Origin: Alg239-R122 sp041746135
GTDB lineage: Bacteria; Pseudomonadota; Alphaproteobacteria; Sphingomonadales; Sphingomonadaceae
Direction: 5' to 3'
DNA: 64,000 nucleotides
Assembly (NCBI GenBank): GCA_041746135.1
Contig: JBGTHQ010000032.1
Location: forward strand, 62,001-126,000
Below are positions 52,726 through 61,889 of the stretch, piece by piece. The stretch's first letter is position 1. Every line of letters begins with the position of its first letter. A program made the position numbers and the translations under genes. Below the pieces are notes generated by a model that was given only the letters and a program-made list of their open reading frames with translations, was not told the DNA's origin and did not search any database.

Positions 52726-54123
52726 CTAGTCTTCAAAATTATAGGGTAATTCCAATATGAAGCGCGCTCCTAATCCGGGTGCGCTTTCTATTTGCAGGTC
52801 GCCGCCCATCGCCCGTGCCAGTTTGCGCGAAATATATAGTCCCAGCCCGCTGCCGCCATCGCCGCTGCGACCGAGCCGCTCGAATTTGTCGAACACGCGC
52901 GCCTGATCTTCTGGCGACAGGCCGCTTCCCTGGTCCGCGACGATAATCTGCGCCCGATCCCCTGCCCGTTCCAGACGCAGCCAGATCATCGATCCGTCGG
53001 GAGAATAGCGGATGGCGTTGGTCAGCAGGTTGAGTAATATCTGCAATACCCTCCGAAATTCGCCCAAGGCAGGCATAGTCTCATCCTCGCACGGAATGTC
53101 GATGCGGATATTATGATCGGACGCCTTGACCGCAAGCAGACCCGCGGCGCGGCGCGCCAGATCGCCGAGCTCGATCTCGTCTTCTGCCGCCCTGAAGCCT
53201 TCGCGCTCGACAACTTCCAGATCGGAAAGGTCTTCGACCAGTGCGAGCAGATGCTGACCAGCCTGCGCGATATCTTTGGCATAGCTGGCATAATCGGACC
53301 GCAGGGGCCCCTGAAGCATTTCCCCGATCGTCTGCGCATTGGCAATGATGCGCCCAATGGGCTGGCGCAGCGTCGAGCCCAATTGCCCGCTGAACAGCTT
53401 TTCCAGATGATCGCTGTCCAGCAATTCCGGCTTTGGAGCGATGGTATTCTCGGTTTCGACGACCCGAAGATAGACATTATACCCCTCCGGCTGGTCCGCC
53501 CCCGATTTTTCCGGAACGACACTGACCAGCCACTTTATCCCGCATTCCCGCAAAGCCATGACCTGACCGTCATATATGCGCCAGTCTTGCTTCCAAAGCG
53601 CGGTTTCGTCGAATCGTCCGCTTAATTGTGGAAAATCGAATATGTCCGTCCAGGTGCGAAGAATATAATTGTTGGGGGCCATGTCCGGTATGCCCGGTCC
53701 CAGTGCCATGGAAAGGATCTTGAATTGCGCATCCAGCCTTATTCGGCCATCGGCACCGATCCGCCGGGTATCATCGACGCGGCCCTCCGGCGCATCCGCC
53801 GAACTCTCGGAAGTCTCGTCTCCTGCGTCGCTATCGGACCAGCCCGTAATTTCTAGCGTGGCACCTTCCGCGCCCGGTTTCGCCGTCGCCCAGATATTCT
53901 GACGCGTTTCGCCGCAATACACCGTCACTGCGCGCGACAGCTGCATATCCAGACGGCGTGCGCGCTGACAAAGTTCCAGAAGCGCAGGCAATGCCAATAT
54001 GCCGCCGTGAGTGCCGCCATTTTCCAGATGCGCGTTGAGCAGCCTTGCGTCGGCGTCGATAAGAGCGCCCTCGCTGTCAAGCTGCGCCGTGACGATGGCG
54101 TTTTGACGCGTAAAATTATTCAC
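52726..54123 (-). CDS. Histidine-kinase-like protein without phospho-acceptor histidine
   Basis: 465 residues with no membrane segment. The N-terminal half resembles PAS sensor domains. The dimerisation helix reads QLGSTLRQPIGRIIANA where kinases have SHELRTPL, so the acceptor position is serine (S250). The catalytic domain is intact: N-box LLNLLTNAIRYSP, G1 DQGSG, F-box FDKFERLG, G2 GSGLGLYISRKLA. It should bind ATP but cannot autophosphorylate at the usual residue, like DivL of Caulobacter (tyrosine there). The start overlaps the stop of the next upstream gene as ATGA. Confidence 0.85.
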   Translation of the reverse strand: MNNFTRQNAIVTAQLDSEGALIDADARLLNAHLENGGTHGGILALPALLELCQRARRLDMQLSRAVTVYCGETRQNIWATAKPGAEGATLEITGWSDSDAGDETSESSADAPEGRVDDTRRIGADGRIRLDAQFKILSMALGPGIPDMAPNNYILRTWTDIFDFPQLSGRFDETALWKQDWRIYDGQVMALRECGIKWLVSVVPEKSGADQPEGYNVYLRVVETENTIAPKPELLDSDHLEKLFSGQLGSTLRQPIGRIIANAQTIGEMLQGPLRSDYASYAKDIAQAGQHLLALVEDLSDLEVVEREGFRAAEDEIELGDLARRAAGLLAVKASDHNIRIDIPCEDETMPALGEFRRVLQILLNLLTNAIRYSPDGSMIWLRLERAGDRAQIIVADQGSGLSPEDQARVFDKFERLGRSGDGGSGLGLYISRKLARAMGGDLQIESAPGLGARFILELPYNFED

Positions 54124-55145
54124 GAAGGATAGCTCTCGCCATCATCGGCCCAAGCCGAGACTATTGCTTGAGCGACATTTATATCCAGGCCATCCAATTG
54201 TGCGGCGCCGTATTCCTCGAAATCATGCCAGGTCAGTGTCAGGAGTTCGAAAAGTTTCAGTATCTCCCCGCCCCCATATCCGGCAGCGCGCAACAAGGTG
54301 GCAAATGCCGTGCGGTCGGGCATGGCGGACAAGATATATATCTGATCCAGATTTACGGACGTATGGATGGCTATCGCGGCAAAAAACTGCGATACACCTA
54401 CATTATTCAACGTCGCAAAATCACCCAATTCGGCCTCATCAAAGGTCATGACGGCATGCTTCATCTGGCCGGATAGTCGGTTCGCATTCTCGTCGAAATC
54501 CGCTAGGATGTTTTTTGCCCGCTTCTTATATTCTTTCTTCGCCGCTATTGTGTCGCGACTGAGATACCGGACAGTATCCTGCATAACCGTATAAACGAGT
54601 TCGGCGGGCAATTCGGCCAGCGGGTAATGATAGTTCTGCACGCTTGTGACGAACCGGCTCTGCGCTATCAGCGCGGACATGGCGGTCTTGCTGATTTCCC
54701 CGTCCTGGCTTTCTATCCGGCGCTGCAGGTCTGGCGACAGTTCCGACTGCTCCATGCCCTGGATGTAGCTCCATTCGGTCGTGCGCGCGAAAAGATAGCG
54801 CAACAGCGAGGGTGCGCCAATATGCTCGGCTGCGAACGATCTTTGCGTAACTATTTTCTCGTTTTCGGCCAGCGATTCTTCGCGCAACAGCCCGATTGCT
54901 TGACCGCCGAGCGACAGGACCATAGCGCCGATACGTGCCTTCATGGCTTCATCCATAAAAATGCCGGTCTGGGGATATAGCTGCATCCGCACATGCGTGC
55001 CAATCTGTAACGCGGCACCCGACACTGCCTGCGCACTGCGTATCAAATCGTCCGCGCCTGCTTGCGGAAAGCGTTTTTTATGGGGTCGACTGTCCATTGC
55101 CTTGCTATATGCGATTTTGGTTAAATTGGCGTTAGCCTCGCTCAA
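54120..55145 (-). CDS. Helical protein of unknown function (possibly DUF2336-like)
   Basis: 341 residues, soluble, nearly all helix, with no signal peptide. I do not recognise the family with certainty; parts recall DUF2336 proteins of alphaproteobacteria. Its stop overlaps the ATG of the kinase-like gene, so the two proteins are probably made together and may interact. There is no clear catalytic motif. Confidence 0.7.
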   Translation of the reverse strand: MSEANANLTKIAYSKAMDSRPHKKRFPQAGADDLIRSAQAVSGAALQIGTHVRMQLYPQTGIFMDEAMKARIGAMVLSLGGQAIGLLREESLAENEKIVTQRSFAAEHIGAPSLLRYLFARTTEWSYIQGMEQSELSPDLQRRIESQDGEISKTAMSALIAQSRFVTSVQNYHYPLAELPAELVYTVMQDTVRYLSRDTIAAKKEYKKRAKNILADFDENANRLSGQMKHAVMTFDEAELGDFATLNNVGVSQFFAAIAIHTSVNLDQIYILSAMPDRTAFATLLRAAGYGGGEILKLFELLTLTWHDFEEYGAAQLDGLDINVAQAIVSAWADDGESYPS

Positions 55146-55166
55146 TTTCTGAGTATTTAAAACTAT

Positions 55167-56369
55167 CTACCGCATCTGGGTCGTTTTTATTTTACCGAAG
55201 AAAAACTGTGCCAAAATCAGCAGACCGGCGATCAGACATGCAAATGTTAGATAGTTGAAAACTGATGCTGTAAAACCGGTTAACAGCAATACGTAAGGAT
55301 CGAGCAATACCGATTGCAAAAATCCTGCCGCCTCCCGCTTTTCTCTGACTGCAAGGGCGTATAACCCGATAGTTTGAATGGACAGATAAACCATTATATA
55401 AAGCTGCAGGCCCGGGCTTTGGCCCATTAATCCAATTTGCAAAATGGCCAGTGCACAAAAAAGCCGCAGATATTTCAGATAGTCGGCAGTCTCACGGGCG
55501 GCAAAAAGGGCAAATAACCGCTTTGCAAGAAAATTTGCGAACAGGGCGATGAGCAATAGCGCGAAACCGGCGGCAGCATGGAGAAAATACGCCGCAATGG
55601 GTGCAACTATAGTCCCGGCCAGCTGGATGGTTTGCAGCAAAAGCCTGCTTTTTTCCCGCCGCCAGATCAAAGGTGCCAGCAATTTCGCTATCGGATCGAG
55701 CAGATTTCTTTCAACCCGTGAAAACCGGGCTCCCTGGCCCGAAAATACAGCTTTTTCCTGGGCAAGAGCTATGGTGTGCGCTCCCGACTGGACCGCAATA
55801 TCACCATCGGAAAGCAGCTTGTCGCCAATCATGATGCGCCGATATTGTTGCTGTACGGCGCTGCGCAAGGCCGCCGATTCCATGCTCCAGTCGCCGGGAA
55901 GGCTGGCCAAAGCCAGAAGATCGCGGCCTTTGAGCTTGGCCAGACCCGCCCAGTGATGATTGATATCGATACGCTCGAATCCAGCAAGCTGGCCCGTATC
56001 CTGCCCCGCACTGAAAACCCCAAAATTGGGGATATCCGCATTCCACACCGACGCAACGACATCCGCATGGGCATATAGTCCGTCCGCAATGACCAGTACG
56101 TCGTCTTCAGCCGCGACATGCGATGCAATTTCGGATATCCCCCGTACCAGTACGAAATCCGCTCCCGCTTTTTCGGTATATTCCTGAAGACGCATGACCT
56201 GTCCGGCCACCACCTGCACGAATGCGATGATTTTTTGTGCACCCGCATCAATAGCGAGGCGGATCTGATAGTGGGCAAGCGTACCATCCGCAATTGGCAA
56301 CAGAGCCCGCGGCTGATAAATGGCGTAGTCACATGTCTCGCAAATACTGATGAGTGCAATTCGCACCAT
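55167..56369 (-). CDS. Membrane protein with degenerate nucleotidyltransferase-like N-terminus
   Basis: 400 residues. The first about 230 resemble a sugar-nucleotide cytidylyl/nucleotidyltransferase: PRALLPIADGTLAHYQIR and DAGAQKIIAFVQ take the place of the PLLP...LIxYxLxxL...GxxxIxIV pattern, but the GxGTR nucleotide loop is missing. From about 245 five hydrophobic segments follow. This recalls fused nucleotidyltransferase / CDP-alcohol transferase proteins, yet I find no CDP-alcohol motif (DGxxAR). The ATG follows GGGAGA. Function unknown; a role in lipid or envelope chemistry is only a guess. Confidence 0.7.
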   Translation of the reverse strand: MVRIALISICETCDYAIYQPRALLPIADGTLAHYQIRLAIDAGAQKIIAFVQVVAGQVMRLQEYTEKAGADFVLVRGISEIASHVAAEDDVLVIADGLYAHADVVASVWNADIPNFGVFSAGQDTGQLAGFERIDINHHWAGLAKLKGRDLLALASLPGDWSMESAALRSAVQQQYRRIMIGDKLLSDGDIAVQSGAHTIALAQEKAVFSGQGARFSRVERNLLDPIAKLLAPLIWRREKSRLLLQTIQLAGTIVAPIAAYFLHAAAGFALLLIALFANFLAKRLFALFAARETADYLKYLRLFCALAILQIGLMGQSPGLQLYIMVYLSIQTIGLYALAVREKREAAGFLQSVLLDPYVLLLTGFTASVFNYLTFACLIAGLLILAQFFFGKIKTTQMR

Positions 56370-56460
56370 ATTCTCCCATTACAATCGAGAATATGATTAA
56401 CGGAGCGGATCATGCTGTGCAAAGCCAATCGCGGTCATGGCGGCAGATTTTCGTAAAGCT

Positions 56461-56772
56461 CTACGCTTCGTCTGTAAAGGCCAGCTCGTCGATGGCACGC
56501 GTCAGCTTGCGCAATATGGCCGGATCGCCCGGGGCGCTGTCGACCGCCTCGTCCGCCAGTTCGATAAGTCTGTGCATACCGAATGTAGCTGCCAGACCTT
56601 TGAGGCGCAGCGCCGAAAAGTGCCAATTCGCATCGCACCGCGATCGCTGGAGCAGGTCGATCTGTTTGGAAGCGCTGGCAACGAAAGCCTCGCGCAATTC
56701 CATCATCAGTATAGGATCGTCCCCCACCACCGCTGCAAGATTAGCATTTAATGCACCATGTTCAAAAGCCAT
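56461..56772 (-). CDS. Hpt-domain protein lacking the phospho-histidine
   Basis: 103 residues that make one histidine-phosphotransfer four-helix bundle: DDPILMMELREAFVASASKQ and then HFSALRLKGLAATFG. In true Hpt proteins the stretch reads AHxLKG; here the histidine is L55. The nearest histidine is H51, four residues earlier, one helical turn away. It may thus bind receivers without carrying phosphate. Divergent from the coiled-coil gene across 70 bases. Confidence 0.8.
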   Translation of the reverse strand: MAFEHGALNANLAAVVGDDPILMMELREAFVASASKQIDLLQRSRCDANWHFSALRLKGLAATFGMHRLIELADEAVDSAPGDPAILRKLTRAIDELAFTDEA

Positions 56773-56842
56773 GACAAGCGGGTTAGCACGTCTTAGGTTA
56801 AGTTTGGGTTTCTAAAAACGCAAACTATGGTAAATAAGCGCT

Positions 56843-59161
56843 ATGAACGGGATCAGGAAAATTATCGGGCTGGGGCGGGATAATGCGCCAGATGAGGAAT
56901 TAGGTGCGGACAGCACGGATGTAGAGGCATTGGAAGCCACTTACCCCGATATCGAAATCGACGGCGAACATGTTGCGCGAACCGATTATCCTGCCGGTGA
57001 GGACGACTGGGAGGCGGAAATCGAAACGCCCAAAATATCGCGAGGGGGGGCAATCGCCAAATTCGTCCTGATCGCCATCGCGCTGTTATGGACAGGCGTT
57101 CTGGTCTGGTCGAAAATACCTGCATTTTCATCCACGCTTTCGCCCGAGCAGGCGATAGAATGGTTCGTGCAATGGTCGATACCGGTTTTGCTATTGGCTA
57201 TGGTTTATATGCTGCTGATGCGAAACGGCATCCGCGAAGCCGCCATATTTGCGGATGTCTCCGCATGTTTGCGCACGGAAAGCGCGCTACTGGAAAAACG
57301 GCTTCACCATATCAACAACGAATTGTCGATCGCCAGGGAATTCCTGGCCAATCAGAGTCTCGAGCTCGAATCGATCGGGCGCACGTCGACCAACCGGTTG
57401 GCCAGCCATGCTGAAAATATCCAGAGCATGATCGCTGAAAGCGACAGGAAAATGCAGGATATCGGTAATGTATCCGACAATGCGGTCGTCAATATCGAAA
57501 AATTGCGCAACCAGATGCCAGTTATTTCCAATTCCGCGAAAGACGTCACCAACCAGATCGCCAATGCCGGCCGTACCGCCCAGACGCAGATTCAGGAAAT
57601 GGTCGAAGGTTTCAAGCGCGTCAACGAGTTCGGCCAGGCCTGCGACGTACAGATTGCTTTACTTAAAGATCGCGCCGACCAGGCCATAACCGAATTGTCG
57701 ACGTCCATGGAAACAATGTCGCAATCGGTTGATGCGAGATTGCTGTATATCTCTCAGGAATCTGCGCATGTTTTCGCCCGGATGGATGACGAGAGCGGCA
57801 AGCTCGGCAACAAGCTATCATCGGCCATGCACGAAATTTCTGCCGAACAGGCGACAAGCGCGCACAGCGTTGCCGGTCAGCTGGAGAATTACGAAGCCAG
57901 TCTGATTCGCCTTGCCGAAGTGCGCCGCACCGAAGACGAAAGCCTTGCCGAGATGCTCACCGCAATGCAGCAACTGCTCGACCAATGCGAAGAACGGGTG
58001 GCACAAATCGACAGTGAGGGTAGCGACAGTATCGCCAGACTTGCTTTCGCAATATCCGCGCTCAATGGCAATCTGAACGAGGTCGTCGGCAAGCTCGATC
58101 AGTCGAAAAACGGGGCGGATGAACTGAAGGACGGCGCGGACCGGCTGATGCTGTCGTTGGAGAGCAATGCACGCGAGATCGACGAAACGCTTCCCAATGC
58201 GCTCGCACGGCTTGATGTCCGTACGATGGAAAGTTTGGAAAATCTTTCGAATATTCGCGGAGAACTGGATGGCGCGGACACGTTGAGCGAGGGCTTCGCC
58301 GGAAAATTGGATTCGGCAAATATGGCGCTGCAACAGCAATCCGATACACTGGCCAGTCTTAGCGGCTATGATGATGTGTGGTCACGGCAAGCCGCCGATA
58401 TCGATGCACTGATTGGTTCGATCAGAACGGTACGCGAAGAAAGCGAACAATTGGTCGCGGATGCTGACGACACGCTTACGGCTTCGCTCAACAACGTAAA
58501 ATTGGTCGCGACCGAAGCGTCATTGGCCGCACGCGCGGCGCTGGAGAACAGCATAGACGATGCGGCGCGGCAACTGGGCAGCAAAAGCGAGGAAGCGCTC
58601 GAGAAAATCCTGCGCAACAAAACCGCGGAACTTGTCGGGAAACTGGAAAGCTCGGTCAATCAGGCGATCGGTGCAACGCACGAGGCAACGGTCCACCTGA
58701 AGGACCAGCTGGTAAAGGTCGATCTGCTCGCGGCCAATCTGGAACAGCGCGTGAGTGAAGCGCGCGAGCGCGCCGAGACGAAGACCGATGAGGATTTCGC
58801 AAGGCGCGTTGCCCTGCTTACAGAATCGCTCAACTCCACGGCAATCGACGTTACGAAGATTTTTTCGAATGAAGTTACCGATACCGCCTGGGCTTCGTAC
58901 CTGCGCGGAGATCGCGGCGTGTTTACGCGCCGCGCGGTCAAATTGCTCGATGCCGGCGAGGTGCGCGAAATATCGCAGCATTATCAGGACGACATGGAGT
59001 TTCGCGAACATGTGAACCGCTACATTCACGATTTCGAAGCGATGCTGCGCGATCTGTTATCGACGCGCGATGGAGGAGTTGTGGGCGTCACCCTGCTCTC
59101 GTCGGACATGGGCAAGCTCTATGTCGCCCTGGCACAGGCTATCGAACGCCTGCGCGACTAG
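56843..59161 (+). CDS. Large membrane-anchored coiled-coil protein
   Basis: 772 residues. An acidic N-terminal cytoplasmic tail (1-68) leads to two membrane helices (about 72-90 and 108-126), then a coiled coil from about 140 to 690 with heptad-like Leu/Ile/Ala and many polar residues, and a C-terminal globular part (VFTRRAVKLLDAGEVREISQ to the end). With two membrane helices both ends would be cytoplasmic. No ATPase motif is visible. It could be a scaffold or a chemoreceptor-like sensor, but no methyl-accepting hairpin tip is seen. Neighbours are the Hpt-like and DUF1467 genes. Confidence 0.8.
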   Translation: MNGIRKIIGLGRDNAPDEELGADSTDVEALEATYPDIEIDGEHVARTDYPAGEDDWEAEIETPKISRGGAIAKFVLIAIALLWTGVLVWSKIPAFSSTLSPEQAIEWFVQWSIPVLLLAMVYMLLMRNGIREAAIFADVSACLRTESALLEKRLHHINNELSIAREFLANQSLELESIGRTSTNRLASHAENIQSMIAESDRKMQDIGNVSDNAVVNIEKLRNQMPVISNSAKDVTNQIANAGRTAQTQIQEMVEGFKRVNEFGQACDVQIALLKDRADQAITELSTSMETMSQSVDARLLYISQESAHVFARMDDESGKLGNKLSSAMHEISAEQATSAHSVAGQLENYEASLIRLAEVRRTEDESLAEMLTAMQQLLDQCEERVAQIDSEGSDSIARLAFAISALNGNLNEVVGKLDQSKNGADELKDGADRLMLSLESNAREIDETLPNALARLDVRTMESLENLSNIRGELDGADTLSEGFAGKLDSANMALQQQSDTLASLSGYDDVWSRQAADIDALIGSIRTVREESEQLVADADDTLTASLNNVKLVATEASLAARAALENSIDDAARQLGSKSEEALEKILRNKTAELVGKLESSVNQAIGATHEATVHLKDQLVKVDLLAANLEQRVSEARERAETKTDEDFARRVALLTESLNSTAIDVTKIFSNEVTDTAWASYLRGDRGVFTRRAVKLLDAGEVREISQHYQDDMEFREHVNRYIHDFEAMLRDLLSTRDGGVVGVTLLSSDMGKLYVALAQAIERLRD

Positions 59162-59173
59162 TCATCTGGCATC

Positions 59174-59449
59174 TTAGCTTCTGCCGGAATTTGCGAAAAA
59201 ATTGACATCTTCGGTCGCGATCCAGCCATAAATATAGTTGGCGTAGAAAATTCCGAATGCGATCGCCGCCAACAAGGTCGTGCGCAAAATCACCGCGAGC
59301 GGACGAAAGTTGCCGGGGGCGCTGTCCGCCATACCCTGCACTTTGTCGATCCCGAGTTCGTCATGTGTTTTTACGCCGAAAGGCAACACCACGAACGCCG
59401 ATATCACCCAGAATAACAGATATATGGCGACCATCGACGTCCATGCCAT
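59174..59449 (-). CDS. DUF1467 family membrane protein
   Basis: 91 residues with two membrane helices (about 5-25 and 55-75). The pattern AIYLLFWVISAFVVLPFGVKT and the loop before the second helix match DUF1467, a small alphaproteobacterial family often next to RNase J. It starts 3 bases after the RNase J stop. Function unknown. Confidence 0.88.
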   Translation of the reverse strand: MAWTSMVAIYLLFWVISAFVVLPFGVKTHDELGIDKVQGMADSAPGNFRPLAVILRTTLLAAIAFGIFYANYIYGWIATEDVNFFANSGRS

Positions 59450-59452
59450 CGG

Positions 59453-61102
59453 TTATGCCTCCACGATCAGGACATGCACGAGCGGTTTCTTACCCGTCCA
59501 GCGAGACGCACATTGCCGTACGGCAATCCGCACCGCCTCGCGCGCTTTTGCGATATCATGAACGGGGCCCTTGTTCTTCTTGCGCACCGCCGCGACCGCA
59601 TCGTCACTTGCTTCGTCACAAAATGCCGCCATGTCCTCGTCCAGCGGCAAGCCGACCGCTGCGACTACAGGACTCCCCGCCATCAAACCCTTGCTATCCA
59701 GCGCCAGCGCAACGCTGACTTGTCCATTGATGGAAAGCTTCCGGCGCTCGTTTATCGAACTGCCATCGGCGGGCAGTATGACATCCCCGTCGAGTATCAG
59801 GCGACCGGCAAATTCATTCCCGATCTTGCCAGGCTTGCCGGGTGCGAGCCGGATCATGTCGCCATTTTTCTGGACCACAGCCTTCTTGATTCCACACTGC
59901 AACGCAAACCGGGCCTGTTCTTTCATATGCCGCATCTCGCCATGAACGGGCAAGATAATGTCGGGACGAATCCATTTGTACATTTCTGCCAGCTCGGGTT
60001 GACCGGGATGGCCGGACACGTGAATGTCAGCCTGCCTATCGGTAACCATGATGACGTCTTTTTCGGCCAGCTGGTTCTGGATTGTGCCGATGGCCAATTC
60101 GTTGCCCGGAATTTGTTTCGAGGAGAACAGAACGGTATCGCCCGCCTCGACTTTGATCGGGTGCGAATCTCCCGCGATCCGGGCAAGCGCGGCCCGCGCT
60201 TCACCTTGCCCACCGGTCGCGATAATCATCACTTTGTCACGCGGCAGCTTCATCGCTTCGTTAAAATCGACCGTGTCGGGGAAATCCTGCAAATATCCGT
60301 GCTCTTGCGAATTTTCGATAATGCGATGCAGCGATCGGCCCGCCACGCACAATTTGCGGCCGGTTTTCTTTGCGACTTCGCCAAGTGTGGACATACGGGC
60401 GACATTGGACGCGAATGTCGTAATGATGACTCTTTTCTTCTGTTTGGCGACCTCTGCAATCAGATTGTCGCGCACATCGCCTTCCGATCCCGACGCTTTC
60501 GGATTGAAGACATTGGTGGAATCGCACACGAGCGCCAATATTCCCTCGTCGCCGATCCTGGTGAGTTCTTCGGGCGTGGACGGGATGCCGACAATCGGTT
60601 CGTCGTCCAGTTTCCAGTCCCCGGTATGAAAAATTCGGCCATAAGGCGTGTCGATCAGCATGGCATTGCCTTCGGCAATCGAATGCGAGAGCGGCACATA
60701 GCGAAACCCGAACGGTCCCAGGTCGAAGGAACCTTCATTTTCGATAATGTTGAGCGTGATCTTGTTCGACAGGCCCGCTTCGTCGAGTTTGCGCTTGATA
60801 AGGCCCGCAGTAAACGGTGTTGCAAACAGCGGAACGCCCAGGTCGGCGGCAAGATAAGGCAGCGCGCCGATATGGTCCTCATGCCCGTGCGTGAGCACGA
60901 TCCCGAGCAAATCCTTGCGTCGCTCCTCGATAAACTGCAGGTCGGGGAAAATCAGGTCCACCCCGGGATAACCCGGATCCGAAAATGTCATGCCCAAATC
61001 GACCATGACCCATTTTCCATCGCATCCGTACAGATTGGCATTCATGCCTATTTCGCCCGACCCACCCAGGGCCAGGAATAAAAGCTCGTTCTTCGGCTTC
61101 AT
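59453..61102 (-). CDS. rnj: Ribonuclease J
   Basis: 549 residues from the ATG at 61102 (a TTG at 61117 would overlap coaX). The metallo-beta-lactamase domain has LTHGHEDHIGALPYL, HTGDWKLDD and GSEGDVRDN; the beta-CASP domain has SGHPGQPELAEMY and LPVHGEMRHMKEQARFA. RNase J is a 5'-3' exonuclease and endonuclease in mRNA and rRNA processing. It follows coaX after 4 bases. Confidence 0.95.
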   Translation of the reverse strand: MKPKNELLFLALGGSGEIGMNANLYGCDGKWVMVDLGMTFSDPGYPGVDLIFPDLQFIEERRKDLLGIVLTHGHEDHIGALPYLAADLGVPLFATPFTAGLIKRKLDEAGLSNKITLNIIENEGSFDLGPFGFRYVPLSHSIAEGNAMLIDTPYGRIFHTGDWKLDDEPIVGIPSTPEELTRIGDEGILALVCDSTNVFNPKASGSEGDVRDNLIAEVAKQKKRVIITTFASNVARMSTLGEVAKKTGRKLCVAGRSLHRIIENSQEHGYLQDFPDTVDFNEAMKLPRDKVMIIATGGQGEARAALARIAGDSHPIKVEAGDTVLFSSKQIPGNELAIGTIQNQLAEKDVIMVTDRQADIHVSGHPGQPELAEMYKWIRPDIILPVHGEMRHMKEQARFALQCGIKKAVVQKNGDMIRLAPGKPGKIGNEFAGRLILDGDVILPADGSSINERRKLSINGQVSVALALDSKGLMAGSPVVAAVGLPLDEDMAAFCDEASDDAVAAVRKKNKGPVHDIAKAREAVRIAVRQCASRWTGKKPLVHVLIVEA

Positions 61103-61106
61103 GTAA

Positions 61107-61886
61107 TTATTTTCCAATTCTCTTGTACAAAATATTAAGGCCTTTCAGCGTCAAATCGGACGCGACCTCGTCAAAAATTTCGGTGGGGCCATCGAACAGG
61201 GGCGCCAGTCCGCCGGTGGCTATAATTTTTACCGGGCGCCCGATTTCTTTTTCCAGTCGCCGGGTCATACCTTCAATCATCGACACATAGCCCCAGAACA
61301 CACCGCTATGCATGGCCTGTTCGGTCGTCTTGCCAATGACAGTATCGCCTTCCTGCGGTCCGGTAATGACGATCCGCGGCAATTTGGCTGCCGCCGCGAT
61401 AAGTGCATCCAATGACAAATTTATGCCCGGCGCGATCACGCCGCCCTGGTAGCTGCCGTTGAAATCGACGATATCGAACGTCGTCGCCGTGCCGAAATCG
61501 ATTATGATAAGGTCGCTCTTCCAGACGTCATGCGCTGCAATGGCGTTGACGATACGGTCCGCACCGACCGCGTCGGGGTCGGGCAGATCGATCTTAATGC
61601 CATATTCCACCGGCGGCTCGCCGGTAATGAGCGGCTCGGTATGACAATATTTGCGCGTGAAGGACGCCAGATTGCGCATGACGCCCGGAACGACGCTGGC
61701 CATGATAACCGCATCGACATCCTTGAAAGACAGTTTGTTGAGCTGCAACAGCTGGTTCAGCCATACCGCATATTCGTCGCTGGTGCGTTTTGTATCCGTC
61801 GCGATGCGCCAGCGAAAGCGAATATCGTCACCCGCTATCAAAGCAAAAACTATATTGGTATTGCCGACGTCAATCGCGAGCAGCAT
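61107..61886 (-). CDS. coaX: Type III pantothenate kinase
   Basis: 259 residues. The phosphate-binding MLLAIDVGNTNIVFAL, the GADRIVNAIAAHD motif and DFGTATTFDIVD are the CoaX signatures. The first step of CoA synthesis; type III is insensitive to CoA feedback. It lies 3 bases after birA and 4 before rnj. Confidence 0.95.
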   Translation of the reverse strand: MLLAIDVGNTNIVFALIAGDDIRFRWRIATDTKRTSDEYAVWLNQLLQLNKLSFKDVDAVIMASVVPGVMRNLASFTRKYCHTEPLITGEPPVEYGIKIDLPDPDAVGADRIVNAIAAHDVWKSDLIIIDFGTATTFDIVDFNGSYQGGVIAPGINLSLDALIAAAAKLPRIVITGPQEGDTVIGKTTEQAMHSGVFWGYVSMIEGMTRRLEKEIGRPVKIIATGGLAPLFDGPTEIFDEVASDLTLKGLNILYKRIGK

Positions 61887-61889
61887 CGT

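Noticed and set aside
59474..61081. 535-codon open frame opposite the RNase J gene
   Set aside because: A shadow frame; the motifs of RNase J on the other strand are complete.
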